Shown: positions 46,900 through 59,334, counted from the first letter of the stretch. The stretch is DNA of 64,000 bases from Ligustrum vulgare (GCA_963555705.1 OY743183.1:26137932-26201931); one strand, 5' to 3'. Notes: generated by a model not told the origin, from the letters alone. Numbers and translations are program-made.

Positions 46900-48670
46900 T
46901 GTTGACATATGGTTAACTTAACCTTATTGTTTTGATCATAACAAACAAGAATATATTGTGTTATTAACAAGTGTGCTACAAGTGTTTCATCTAATGATAA
47001 ATATTCAAAGCACTCTATGTTCAAATCGTCTCTCAAAGATATAAATCAAAACTATGTAATCAAGCACATGAGACGCAAAGAAGATCATGAAAGAATTGAA
47101 GATATTCAAAGATCAGAATTGAAGTTGAAAAGCATGACATGAAGATCAAGAATTCAAGTATACAAGATTAGAGTTCAAGTTCAAGAGTTGATTTAACCTA
47201 TGTAAAGGTATAACACTCTCAATCTTTAGCGATGACATTCAACGAGCTCAAAAATGATTTTTATGCATTAAGAAACTTACTTGAAAATTCATCACTTGCA
47301 TAAAATATTTTTATCTAAGTCAATATTGCTTTTCATATGTTATTTGATCTTAAATCATGGTTATACTATGTTAAGCCACTTTGAAAAACAAGTTAGAAAC
47401 CTAAAAATCCTAAATTTTCATGTTTTTCAAAAGTCAACTTTCGGTCAACCGAAAGTCAACTTTGGTCAACCGAAAGTTCAACGGTTGAAAATGTGTAACG
47501 GCTATATGCATGTTTCGGTCGACCGAAACTCCAGAAATGGTCAACCGTAAGTTGCTGAATTTGAATATCTTGATCTATAAATAGCCATCTCATTTACATT
47601 CATTTTTAACAACATAGAAAAGATTTTATAGAAACTTTATTGTGAAAATTCATTGTTCTTACTTGGTTTATATTCATATATTATTATTATAAAATTTTGA
47701 TTGATCTAAACTTTGTTTTATCAAATCATCAAAGTTTTTGGAAGAAAGTTTTGTGAAGATTCTTGATTTTTATATTGTTTAAACTTCTTCAACATCTTCA
47801 CACTATATTGGAATTGAAGTGTAAGTCTCTCTTTGTTCTAAACTTGTTTTAATCTTTTAAAAGAGAGAAATTTCAATTAAGGAACTTTGACTATTTGTGC
47901 TACATTTTTCATTATCATTTGATTCATCAAAGTTCCATTGCCTAAACACTTTGAGCTTAACTCATTGTTAATTATTCAAGTGTGGCATCTCTTGGTACTT
48001 AATTTGATTCAATATTTTAACAAGAGATTATTTGAAAAACTTTCTTTGATTGCATTGAACTTTTCATTATCATTTGCATCAAAGTTTTTCTCTAACACTC
48101 GAGCTTAATTCATTGCTATCTATTGAAGTGTTAGCCTAACTCTCTCGGTACTTAATTTGAGTATATCATTTGTCAAGAGGGTTATTTCAATTGTAAATTC
48201 AATTCATTATATCTTGTGGTTTCGAGAGCCTTATGAAAACTCGATTGTTGGTTAAGGGTAGGTGCTCCTTATTGTTAAGTCGCCTAAGGATTTGGTACTC
48301 CTTGTTGTAAGTTACCAATATATTGGATTTGGCCTTGCTCGTGACGGAGAGCTCGGTAACGGGGGACGTAGATCACGTTGGTTGATTGAACCTCCATAAA
48401 TCGCGTTTGCATTCTCTTATCCCTTTTACTTACTTACTTACATTGCACTTACTTTATTCTATCAATTTATATTGTGCAAAACTATATCTAAGTGCTATAC
48501 TTGCTTTATCAATTAAGTTTACACATTTATAGCATACTACATTGATAGTTAAGTTACAACACTAAATGCTCATACTTGTACACATTGATTTCTAAGTTTG
48601 AGATTATTTATCGAAAAAGTTTTATAAACCAATTCACCCCCCTCTTGGTTAGTTTACTCTTGGGCTAACA
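46900..48670 (+). repeat. 3' LTR of the 5.3-kb element
   Basis: 1771 bp. It has a perfect TTTCGGTCGACCGAAA near 47513-47528 and a TATA box near 47573. Confidence 0.9.
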
Positions 48671-48838
48671 TTATATATGTTGACAACAACCTCTAATATG
48701 TTATATACAATATTAATACCGGGGTTATACCACCAAGTATATATGTTGACAACAACCTCTAATATGTTAGAATTAACCAACAACTGAGGTGTTTATAAAA
48801 TTTGAATATATGTAAAATATTCCATGTATTCAATTGAT

Positions 48839-48905
48839 AGACCGACCATATAGGCGGTGTCAATATAATGAAAATAGACCGACCATATAGGCGGTGTCAA
48901 CATAA
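48839..48905. repeat. Tandem duplication in LOG element copy B
   Basis: GACCGACCATATAGGCGGTG occurs twice, about 40 bp apart. Copy A has one related copy (complement at 1634-1661). Confidence 0.85.
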
Positions 48906-49306
48906 TGAAATAATTACCTTTCATGAGTGAGTGAGTCATATCTTCCAGTCAAGGTATTCATAATAGTCCAATCCGTTACGGTGACTCTGCCTCGACACGC
49001 GCCGGTGCCGGAGGACCGTCCCGTATGGATCTGATCTCCGATCGTCGTTTAGATATATGGTTTGGCGTGAATTTACTTTGAAAGTTTCGGGTTACACAAT
49101 TTCTCCAATTTTTTTATGGACTTGGAATTGATTTTCTAATCTATGATGTATAAATGATTTTTTAATACCAAAAACACTAGATTTGGAATATGAAACGTTG
49201 ATTAATAATAATTTGGTTTCTGATACAGAGGTTCATCATTTAGATGCAACTGTAGAGCATACTCCCGTCGTATTACTCAATTGGTTAGAGACTCGTGCTG
49301 ATAACG

Positions 49307-49544
49307 TGTTCTAAAACTACTACAATCATAACAAGAAATAGATAGAGAGATGGAGAGAATGAGAGAGAACTTCTCATTAGGTGTATCCATAATGAAGATT
49401 TAAGCCTTTATTTATAGGAAAAATATAGGGGCAATACAAGTCATTCATACAATAAATATTAATATAAATTAGGTAGAAGTTATGTAAGAAATTAGGTAGA
49501 AATTAGGTGAGGAATTAGGTGAGGATTTATATTTATTTATAACA
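49307..49544 (-). repeat. 5' LTR of LOG element copy B
   Basis: 238 bp, 12 bp longer than its partner because AGGAATTAGGTG is duplicated near the right end. A primer-site complement lies immediately to its left. Confidence 0.9.
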
Positions 49545-49698
49545 CAAAGAACTGGTTCTAATTTCGATTTTTTTGTTCAAAAAGTGGAACCGAGAATCGA
49601 GTCCAGAACCAATATCAGTTTTAAAATCGATTTCTTATTTTATTTTTTTAAAATCATACGATTTCGATTTTTTCGATTCTATACTTTTGTCACCCCTG

Positions 49699-49804
49699 TT
49701 TTTATATCAAATTTCGCACTTCCCCTTCACCTAAAAAACCCTAGGTCCCTAGCCGCGTTCCTCAGATTTCTCCTTAGCTACAGCATAGTCTCCTCAAAAA
49801 AATC
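49699..49804 (+). promoter_or_regulatory. RPS15 core promoter and 5' leader
   Basis: The 106 bp before the ATG include a TATA-like TTTTTATATC (about 49700), a telo-box AAACCCTA (49736-49743), which is common in plant ribosomal-protein promoters, and a pyrimidine-rich TTTCTCCTTAGC near the likely transcript start. Upstream is the hAT-like end, then the LTR of LOG element B. Confidence 0.55.
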
Positions 49805-51097
49805 ATGGTATCTCAGCCTCTCTATTTCACATAAAAATACTTGTATGTAATTGGCAGATTTTGGCTAACTCTGTGTATATGTGCAGGCGGATGTAGAGAC
49901 CGATGTTGCCACAGGGCAGCCAAAGAAGAGGACGTTCAAAAAGTTCAGCTTCAGGGGCGTGGACCTCGATGCCCTCCTTGATATGTCTACTGATGAGCTC
50001 GTTAAGCTCTTCCATGCCCGTGCCCGTCGAAGGTACGTTTTTTCATTGTGTTCTAATAAATACGTTTTTGTATATTGCATTTTTTGTAATTTTATTCCGT
50101 AAATTAGTGGTCTATGGTCAATGGAAATTTTTGGGTTATAACATGCAACATTAATCACATTTCTACAATAATTCTCAATTTATTAGTTTAAAATTTTTGC
50201 GTTTTGTGGAACGAGGAATAAGCTTTATTGATTTGTTTTGGGCATTGAATGAATATAATTGCCGTTTCTCAACGCCTGATATTCTGTTCTGAATATTAGT
50301 TTCTGCTTCATTATCCTATTATCTGGTATTGATTTTACTAGTCTTCGAACTTTGTGTCTCCTTTGAGTTAGTTTGTTGAGTATGTTATGAGTTTTAAATC
50401 CCCAATCTAAACCTATTCTGTATATGTGTCTGTGTAATGTTTATGAATTGAGTTTGTGAACTAGGTAAATCTAATGCAGTCTGCTACTATCTATCTTCTA
50501 TATATATATATATATATAAACAAAGCAGCCGTCACCAAAAATACACACACTTTTTGAAATTATTTTTTTATTTTTCTCGAAGTAAAAAACAAATGTGTTT
50601 TTAATTGTTAAACTGAGATGTTTCATTTTTTTGTGTGAAAAAAGATGGAAAATTTACATTAAAAGCATTATAAATCTAATTTAAAAAATAAATAGATAAT
50701 TTTTCGATTGTTATAAACAAAGTACTCAAAATCCGTAATTTAGAAATTTTGTTAAATTTATAAAAAAAAAGATTATTCAAAAATATCCTGCTTAATCATA
50801 ATGTAACTAATTTGATAACATAATCTATCTATCGATATATAAAAGCAAAGCAGTCGTTACCAAAAATATATACACATTTTTCCGCCTAAAATTATTTGCT
50901 AGATTTGAAAAGTTCTTGTCAAAAAAAGAAAAGAAAAGAAAAACTCATTAAAGTGCAATGGGAATTCGAACCATTTCAAAATGTAATGATCGAACAATCA
51001 AAACTCTAAAGTGTAATAATTGCAAATTTGAATTACACTTTTGTGGTAGTTAATTTTTTTTTTGAAATATAGTGTTCATTTATATTTTCTTAATTTT

Positions 51098-51142
<45 letters not shown>

Positions 51143-51690
51143 TGTGCAATGACAATGTTTTAATTTGGAAAACACTATTAAAAATTCTATAAAATTATAA
51201 AATTATATCTAAGCAATACATTAAAAAATAAACTTCATTAAAAGTTAAAATATATTTCGTTCGGAATCAAATTAGCTAATTTTTTTTTTCTTTTTGCATT
51301 GTTATTAAAATTTTACTTTGATTACGTCATATGCAATGACAATTAACGAGAAGTTTAATACAAGATGACAAGTGAGAACAAACTATAAACACTTTTTCGG
51401 TATAAAAAGTCACAAAGATCAAGTGTAAAAATTTATTATATATACATATTTTACTTTTCCTTAATTTATCTCATTCATTTTAAATTATATAATATATAAT
51501 AATACTTAGTATTCAGAAAAATTGAAATCGTTTTGATCCGAAAAGGGCAACATATCAAGGATCGAATGTTGAATCTGGTCGAACCGATTTTAATTAAAAA
51601 ATTAATAATTGTTTCAAACATCACAAAATTTTCTAAAAAAATTATTTTAAAAATAAAGCAACATTTACTCATTTGGAGATAAAATTAATG

Positions 51691-51736
<46 letters not shown>

Positions 51737-54700
51737 TAGTAATCGCACCCGTGCGATGCACGGAATAAATAATATTTATTGAATAAGTTGTAAAAATACA
51801 ATGCCCGATAAAAATAATACAATAAAATAATAATAATAATAATAACAATAATAATAACTTGTATACAAAAATTGTGAATAATTTGTAATTTCATTTCTCC
51901 CTATAAGATTTCTTACTTTAATGCATAAATTGTATATTCAATATACAATCAAAATATTAAAAAAAAAAAGAAAAAGTTATGAATTGCATTTTTTTAACAG
52001 TTAATTGTTCATTATCTAGTTTCCTTATTTTATTTATTCATATAGAATTGATTATTCAAAAATAATTTTTTTTAATGTTCATTAACAACCACATATTTTT
52101 TAAAACTAATTTTTCACAATTGCACATACTACTTTTTAACCACACATTCTAAAAAAAGAAAATCAATTTTTAACCACTCAATTGATTGATTTGACAATTA
52201 TTTTATTTTTTATACTACCTTCTTTCACTTTCAATCACATATTTAAAATCATATCTATAGTTTATATCAAACGTACTCCTAGTCAATGTTTTCAAATAAA
52301 ATGTGACATTTTATTTTTCACCAAGTATTGAAAATGGTCATGTTACCCACACACACACACAAAACTTTTTTTTGTGCATGTTAAATAAATGTATGGACTA
52401 TATTTTATTTTTAAATAGAATAAGTTTGATAAAACCTTATATTTTTATTTTCTATAGAATTCAATGAATTAATTGTTAAAGTCTGTAATATATATTTTAC
52501 AAATTGATTTTATTTTAAATTTATAAAAATTAAAAAATAGATAAATGAACAAAATGAGTAAATTTATAAAATTAATTTCAAAATTACCAAAGAGTTTATC
52601 GAAACCTGAAGTTGTAGAAATTAAAATGATTTAATTGAACTTACTTAGAAAGATCGGATATCATTATTTCTTTTAATTTGATAAGAAAAAAGATTTGAAA
52701 TTAATCATTTATGTCAAATTGAAGTTAGGTAAGAAATGATAAATATCATTTTATGACTTAGATGAGATAAATTAAAAAGATTGAATTTGAATATTGAAAA
52801 GAGTAAAAAGTATAAGTAAAGCTTTTACCTTTATTATTTGAGGCAATTTTAAGAATGATATATTTAGAATTTGCTCTCATTTGTTAACTTGTATTGAACT
52901 TCTCGTTAAGATCATGAATTTGACACCTATATTGAATATTTTTTTGACTTCAAAATATTACAATAATTGTCAAAAGAATAAAAATAATATACAATTTGAT
53001 CTTTTAATAGATTTTTTATTTTTTACAATCAATAGGTCATTTATTACATGTCACCTATAATTAATTTTGCATTAATTGAAGTTTCCTAATTCCATTATTA
53101 AAATAATTAATAAAATTACAAAGTTTCCTAAAATAGTAGGGAAAAATGGCGGGAAACTATCTGTGGGTTTTTTTGGCGGCTATACTATTATTATATATAT
53201 TAAGATATGATTGTTAATTTTATTTATATATCTATATATAAAAGAAAAGTAGCAGTCACAAAAAATACATACACATTTTTCCGCCTAAAATAACTTGCTA
53301 AATTTGGAAAGTTCTTTCCCCAAAAAAAAAAAAAAAAAGAAAGAATCATTAAAGTGCAATGGGAATTAGAATCATTTCAAAATGTAATGATTGAACAATC
53401 CAAATTTTAAAGTGTAATAATTGCAAATTTGAATTACACTTTTGTGGTAGATAATTTTTTTTTTTTTTTGAAATACAGTGTTCATTTATATTATTCTTAA
53501 TTTATTTATATTATTTTTATTATTTGTGCAATGGAAATGTTTTAATTAGGAAAACACTATTAAAAATTCTATAAAATTATAAAATTATATCTAAGAAATA
53601 CATTAAAAAATAAACTTCATCAAAAGTTAAAATATATTTTGTTCAGAATCAAATTAACTAATTATTTATTTATTTTTTTGCATTGTTATTGAAAATTTAC
53701 TTTTTTTTATTGCATTGTTATTAAAAATTTACTTTGATTACGTCATATGCAATGACAATTAACGAGAAATTTAATACAAGATAACAAGTGAGCAATTATA
53801 AACACTTTGTCGGTATAAAAAGTCAGAAAGATCAAATGTAAAAATTTATTATATATATATTTTTACTTTTCCGTAATATCTCATTTCTTTTAAATTATAT
53901 CATTTAAGTTATATAATAATACTCAGTACTGTGAAAACTTGAAATCGTTTCGATTTGAAAAATGCAACATATCAAGGATCGAATGTTGAATCAGGTTGAA
54001 CCTATTTTAATTAAAAAATTAATAATTGTTTCAAACATCAAAAAATTTTCTAAAAAAATTATTTTAAAAATAAAGCAACATTAACTCACTTGGAGATAAA
54101 ATTAATACAATAAATATATGATTGTTAATTTTATTTATTATATTATATTTCAAAATAAAATAATTTAACTTATAAAAAATAAATTAAAAATAACTTATTT
54201 AGAAGAAGAAAGGCAAACAAACAAACAAACAAATAATATATAAAAATGTTTTTTAAAAGAAAAAAGAAAAATCCCATAAAGATCTGGATTTTCTAATTTT
54301 GATTAATTTTGTAGATATTGCATTTCTTATTTTGATTAGTTTTGTCTTTTTTAAAGTTTTGAATTCGATAATATTTTGTATTAAAATATTATTATATTAT
54401 GTTTTTATTTGATAAGATTGTATAATTAATATATTTTCATAAATTTTCATAAGTTTTGATCGAAATCACTATTACAAACATATTTTCGTGCATCGCACGG
54501 GTGAAAATACTTGTTAGAAGCATAGTTATTTACTTTAAATATGCCTTTTTAAACGGTTAAATAATGTTTGTGGTCAGTTGGACCAGATTTTCAGTCTTGA
54601 AGAATGTTTTACTGTATAGTCTTGTTTGTTTACAGTATGTGATATATGATGAATTCATCCTGTTAATTGAACCATAGGATGGCCCAAAGGAGAAATTAAT

Positions 54701-55901
54701 CCGCCATTGGCTTCATTGCTTTTGTGATGAATATGTTCATATCATTTTAAGGTTATTTTGATTTGCATGATCAATGTGCAGGTTTCAGAGGGGTTTGAAG
54801 AGGAAGCCCATGGCTTTGATAAAGAAGCTGCGCAAAGCGGTAAATAATTCAAACCACATTTTAATTGCAAGAAATGTTCATAATCTTTAGTGACTTAGTC
54901 AATATCACAACTCCTAGACTTTTTTTTCATTGTATTCTTATTTTGCTTCTTTCATTAATTACTACATTTTATCTCTCCTATCGGGCTCTACAAAAAAACT
55001 CGTTAAGAAGAAATAAAAAGATTTATTTATCCCTTGTCTATTTAATAAGCAAAAAATTTGAACATCGTTTTAAAGTAAGATAACAAAATTTTTTTGAATG
55101 AAAATCATCGATGAATAGAAGATTTGTTATTTGATGAAAATTTAATGATAATAATTTGACGAAAAAAATTAAGAACATAAAATATAACAATCTATAAAGA
55201 TTAGGGACCAATAATGCAATTAAAATGTGGTGTGTTTATAAGAAATTGTGGTGTTAATATAATTAGCCTTTTGTCACTCTTTTTTACTTACATTAGAAAT
55301 GGGAAACTAAACCTATATAAAAAAACTAAACCTACAATCAGGCCTGCAAAACTTTATTGTTTTAATGGAGAAATATGAAAAACACGTGACAAAAGATTAT
55401 TAGTTGATGAGAAATAGAATTTTTTTTTGGGGAGATCTATTCATGTGCCAAGTCTCATAAACTGAGTGTGAATCTTGGATATGCATGTAGTTCTTTTCAA
55501 TCCAGTTTCATGAGCTTACACATTCTGCGAAGTCAGCCATCACCAGTCTGGAGTTTGTACTTATCAAGTTGGGTAGTCAATATGGTGACATGTTTGTCAC
55601 TACTGAGTAATCAACCATATTTGCTGAATGTTTCATGTGTTCTTTCTTTCAGAAACGTGAGGCCCCACCAGGTGAGAAGTCCGAAATTGTTAAAACTCAC
55701 TTGCGAAATATGATAATTGTCCCTGAGATGATAGGAAGCGTTATTGGAGTATACAATGGCAAGACCTTCAATACTGTTGAAATCAAGCCCGAAATGATAA
55801 GCCACTATCTTGCTGAGTTCTCAATCTCGTACAAGCCTGTCAAGCACGGTAGACCTGGTATTGGTGCCACCCATTCTTCAAGGTTCATTCCTCTGAAGTG
55901 A
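49805..55901 (+). CDS. RPS15: Cytosolic 40S ribosomal protein S15 (uS19)
   Basis: There are four coding exons: 49805-49807 (ATG only), 49887-50032, 54782-54839 and 55653-55901. Junctions have GT...AG and join in frame to 151 residues, the usual plant length. The product contains [49 protein letters not shown] and the C-terminal [18 protein letters not shown], all typical of eukaryotic S15. It sits in the head of the small subunit and helps form the decoding region. A first exon with only the start codon is common for this gene in plants. Intron 2 is 4.75 kb because of Helitrons, and intron 3 holds a MITE. Confidence 0.97.
50496..54513 (+). mobile_element. Helitron cluster in RPS15 intron 2
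   Basis: Three related 5' ends occur at about 50496, 50824 and 53231, each a TC-TATA run then an AGCAGTCGT-like motif. One 3' end serves them: hairpin CGTGC-ATC-GCACG (54487-54499) and CTTG (54510-54513, expected CTAG). The segment 50824-51735 plus 53206-53230 is closely repeated at 53231-54150, so two partial units lie in tandem. A minus-strand Helitron interrupts the first. No coding capacity is seen. Confidence 0.7.
51736..53205 (-). mobile_element. Non-autonomous Helitron nested in the cluster
   Basis: On the minus strand it begins TC (53205-53204) and ends with hairpin CCGTGC-ATC-GCACGG (51763-51749) and CTAG (51739-51736). The flanks are A (51735) and T (53206), as expected. The sequence on either side rejoins to match the neighbouring unit, which fixes both ends. 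Its interior (52740-52930) is related to 35870-36060. Confidence 0.85.
54852..55232. mobile_element. MITE in RPS15 intron 3
   Basis: Inverted ends ACCACATTTTAATTGCA and TGCAATTAAAATGTGGT bound about 380 bp, starting 12 bp after the exon 3 donor. No clear target duplication was found, so the superfamily is open. Confidence 0.6.
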
Positions 55902-56640
55902 GAAATCTCAGCGACACAACAAACATTATTTCTTGGGAGTTTCTTATGTTTTGTTTCATCCTTGGTACTTATTTAGCCTCGTGTGCTGCTGAAATTTTCG
56001 ATTGAGGCATACTTTTTATATGACGCTGTCTGATAGATTAATCTGGTGTATTCTTCCGTTGAGATATTTGGACATCAATGCATAACTAGTTTCAAGACCA
56101 TCAAGTTAGGCAGGCTATTCTGAATGGATATCGTGTACTAGACATGTACATAAGTTGTGCCTAGGCTTACTGACCTCCTAAATGTGGGATGTGCTTGACA
56201 TGTCTAACTACGGAAGTTAAATTGACATGTTACTTTTTGTACGATGACGACTTTTCATGGGTTAACAACTTCATAGGCACAAAAGGAGAGTAAAGTGTAA
56301 ATTGCAAATATCTTCCTAACCTTCTCATGAAGTTCTGATCCTGTCTCTAACATGGTTTTTGTCCCACTTCTTGTATACTTGGTTCCCACGGACCGTTTCT
56401 ATTTAAAATTCTGTTTAACTTTGTGCAAGATGGAAATCTTGCCCTTTTAAGTTCAATGAATAGAACAATGAAAAAGTTAATTCTAGATTTTCACCAACGG
56501 TTTTTACTATTTACATAATATTGTCATTGTTTCATTTGTATTCTTAACTTTTTGTCCTCCGCATTCATTTGTTCAATTTTTAATTGAATTAGTAATTAGT
56601 TCAAATTTATGAATTAACTTGTTATTAAAGATGCTATAAT
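55902..56640 (+). other. RPS15 3' UTR and downstream sequence
   Basis: The first 250-350 bases are T-rich, as in plant 3' UTRs. No clear polyadenylation signal was fixed, and no other gene is seen. Confidence 0.5.
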
Positions 56641-56933
56641 TAGAGGTGGCAAACGGGTTGAGCTGCTTTTCGGCTCGGCTCGTCTCGTCATTTTGACAAG
56701 TCAAATAATGAGTCAATCATTGGCTTGCGAAAACGAGCCGAGCATGGGTTCGGTTCGTGGATTTTTTTACTCAAAATGCCTTTTTTCGAAGAAAAAGTTA
56801 AAGAAAAATAAATAAATAAATAAAAGAATTTTTTTTAATGGGTCGGGCCCAAGCTCGCTTGGCTCTTGACCACACGAGCCAAGCTCGGTTGGTATGAGCT
56901 CAACGACATTAAGGCTCGACCCATTCTCAACTC
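56641..56933. mobile_element. hAT-type MITE
   Basis: It starts TAGAGGTGGCAAACGGG and ends CTCAACTCTA, with GGCTCG/CGAGCC-rich subterminal sequence typical of hAT MITEs. Flanks GCTATAAT and ACCATAAT match at six of eight bases. Confidence 0.65.
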
Positions 56934-58031
56934 TAACCATAATATTATGCCGTTATCATACATGTTTTGTAGGTAATAAATACAATGATATTACGAACAC
57001 CGTAATTTTAAAATATGATTTATATCAACAAGATTATTTAACTTTTTATTAATTGCAACTTTCATAATTATATTAATTTTTTAAAAGGTAATGTCGTCTC
57101 TAAAATTAAGCTTATCATAACTAATTAAATTAATTATTAATTACATTCATAGTTAATGACATTAATTAAAAATTACTCTCTTGAAATTTGATATTTTTCT
57201 AAAAGTGGGGAATGAAACTATGTAATATTATGAATAATATTAAAATTATGTATTTTTCAATCACCACTTACTACGTCTAAGTAGTAGTGTAAATTTCCCT
57301 GAACTTTTCCATCATCAGGGTATCTGTGATTGCCCTTATTTTCCATGAAAAATATCCAATCAACGAAAATGTTTTCTTTGTTTTTTGTTTGATTTAAAAA
57401 TTTTCCAGTCAAATGTTTTCTAGGTACAAAACCATAGAAGCATGTTTTAATCATTTCCATCCAAATATTTTTCTCTAGCTTTAGATGAGAAATAGACCAC
57501 CTTTCATCAATTTTCCATCTTTCATCAATTTTTGGTAAAAAATAGACCAAAACATGTTTTAAAGAGTAGTACATAAAAAACAATTTCCATGAAAATTTTT
57601 GCTATCAAACACACCATTATTATTTCAAAAGGGTATCGTTCTCTTTTTTCCCATCTGACTGACAATATAGAGTGATCATTGCTAATCACAACGATCTGGA
57701 AATAAAACAAGTTACAAATGTCATGGAACAATGAATGGAAATAAAAAGGTGGAATTTGATATATTACAATTTCACGGTAACAATTTAGAACGATATAAAG
57801 AACGCACGTGACAATAAATTGGTACTAGGATATATTTAAAAAATCAAACTTCAAACTCGTACTTCTGGTATTGAATATACATTCAGTAGTTATTCATTGA
57901 ATTCTACCTCTGTTAACAAAGGATACAAACAGTGACGAATCCAGGATATTAGTTCAGTTAGAGCGAACTTTGACCTTTGACCGTTGATTAACCAACGATC
58001 ATGAACGGAGAACGGTTCCACTAAAAAAATA
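56934..58031. other. AT-rich intergenic sequence
   Basis: No gene is recognised. A short direct repeat (TTTCATCAATTTTCCATC) lies at about 57500-57535. A CTATCAAACACACCATTATT end near 57603-57620 may be a decayed MITE terminus. Confidence 0.5.
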
Positions 58032-58034
58032 TTA

Positions 58035-58541
58035 GGCTGCCTTTGATAGCTATGATGAAATTTAGGTAGAAAGAAAATAAATTTCAGGGAATTGAATTCT
58101 TAGGAATTGGAAGTTTAATTATTTGATTAGTTTAATTTTCTAGGTGAAAAAAGTGAGAAATTTTCTAACTTTTGTTATTTGATTAGTATTATTTTTCATG
58201 AAAAATAAAGCAAAATTTAACTATATTAGTAAAACAAATTATTTTTTCATACATTTGTACTTGACAATAATAATATTAATTTTTGAAAAAAAAATAAATC
58301 AATTAACAACAAAAAAAACGATCAAACGTGACGAAAATGGTTAAGATTTTTCCCTAGAAAATAAATTTTACTACCTAGCTAGGAAAATCAATTCCTTGAT
58401 TTGGTGAAAAATAGGCACATGAAAAGAAAAAATGAAAAACGAATTGCGAGGAAAAATTGTGCAATCAAACATGACAAGAGGAAAAAAAAATGGGTTGAAA
58501 ATCACATTTTCCATGAAATTTGAAGTGTGTCAAACGCAGCC
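58035..58541. mobile_element. Tourist-like (PIF/Harbinger) MITE
   Basis: Terminal inverted repeats GGCTGCCTTTGATA and TGTCAAACGCAGCC are flanked by the perfect 3-bp duplication TTA (58032-58034 and 58542-58544), the PIF/Harbinger signature. The 507-bp interior is AT-rich and non-coding. Confidence 0.8.
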
Positions 58542-58544
58542 TTA

Positions 58545-59334
58545 AAATTTTTTCGAACATATAAATACTATAAAACATAATTGTTATTTAATACAAAAAT
58601 ATAGACCAAAACTAACAAAAATAGTAGGAAAAATATATGATATAATCCTACTTTGTTATAGTAAGCCCGGACAACTGCATTCTCCGAGGCCTCATACTTT
58701 GAAAGTACTGCAAAATTGCCTCATTTTCAACTTGTTTAAAAATCTTGCAATCCGTGTAAATTATCAAACTGTCATTCAACTAATCCCAATTAATGATATA
58801 TAATTCACAAATTTGCAATTTCTAAGTTAAATAATTGAAAATCCCCAAAATACACAATCTGAAAATTAGAAATAAACAAAAAAATCTATCTATAAACAAC
58901 TAGAACATTTGTACTACACCAAATACTCACAAATATAAAGGAAAAATATTGGAGCTCACAAGTAACTAGTAGAAATTAAAGCAAAATCAAGTTTTCACAA
59001 AAGAAAAAAATTAAAAAATGGTTAAATCTGAAAATTCTACCGGATCCAGCACGAACGACCGAACAGGCTGGCCGCTAGCTGGATCCGTCCATGGATACAA
59101 ATTAAAACCTATCGTGTAACACATATTTCACCACCAACTTTAATTCCATATACAAAACCAAGTTAAACATATTATTTCCTTTAAAATTCACAAATAGCAT
59201 GCTTTATATGTAATGAATATGAGACCATGCTAACCATTAGAATGAACAACATTTTATTCTCGATTTTCTTGGGCTATCGAATCCAAACATTTCAATACTG
59301 TTTCTAAATCCTATCACGGTCGAGAGACCTAGAA
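58545..59334. other. Sequence between the MITE and the MRS2 stop
   Basis: AT-rich. The right part should be the 3' UTR of the minus-strand MRS2 gene. Nothing else is recognised. Confidence 0.5.

Larger units (their letters stand above)
43371..48670 (+). mobile_element. Non-autonomous long-LTR retrotransposon (5.3 kb)
   Basis: The LTRs are 1773 and 1771 bp (43371-45143 and 46900-48670), start TGTTGACATATG and end GGGCTAACA. The initiator-Met primer site TGGTATCAGAGC (45146-45157) and a polypurine tract (AAAAAAGGGGGAAAT, 46885-46899) set the plus orientation. The flanks GTATA and TTATA are a TSD with one change. The interior is only 1.76 kb, too short for gag-pol and with no recognisable domain. 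The LTRs are nearly identical, so it is young and moved in trans. Confidence 0.9.
38294..49544 (-). mobile_element. LOG-carrying LTR retrotransposon, copy B (intact passengers)
   Basis: Short LTRs (38294-38519 and 49307-49544) are flanked by the perfect TSD CAAAG (38289-38293 and 49545-49549). The polypurine complement CTTCCCCTTGAATGAC adjoins the left LTR, and the TTATCAGCACGAG primer-site complement adjoins the right LTR, so the element reads on the minus strand. Without the 5.3-kb nested element it is about 5.9 kb and collinear with copy A. There is no gag-pol. Its plus-strand cargo, the cysteine-motif ORF (41049-41594) and LOG (41857-42510), is open throughout. It landed inside a hAT-like element about 260 bp from RPS15. 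Confidence 0.92.
36144..49698. mobile_element. hAT-like non-autonomous element split by two retroelements
   Basis: The left end reads TAGGGGTGGGCG and the right end CACCCCTG, resembling hAT terminal repeats. Both sides share GAACCG/GGTTC-rich sequence (37608-37760 and 49550-49620). Without the solo LTR (36160-37602) and the LOG retrotransposon (38294-49544), about 0.85 kb remains. A clean 8-bp TSD was not found, so the ends are tentative. The right end lies about 105 bp from the RPS15 start codon. Confidence 0.45.
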
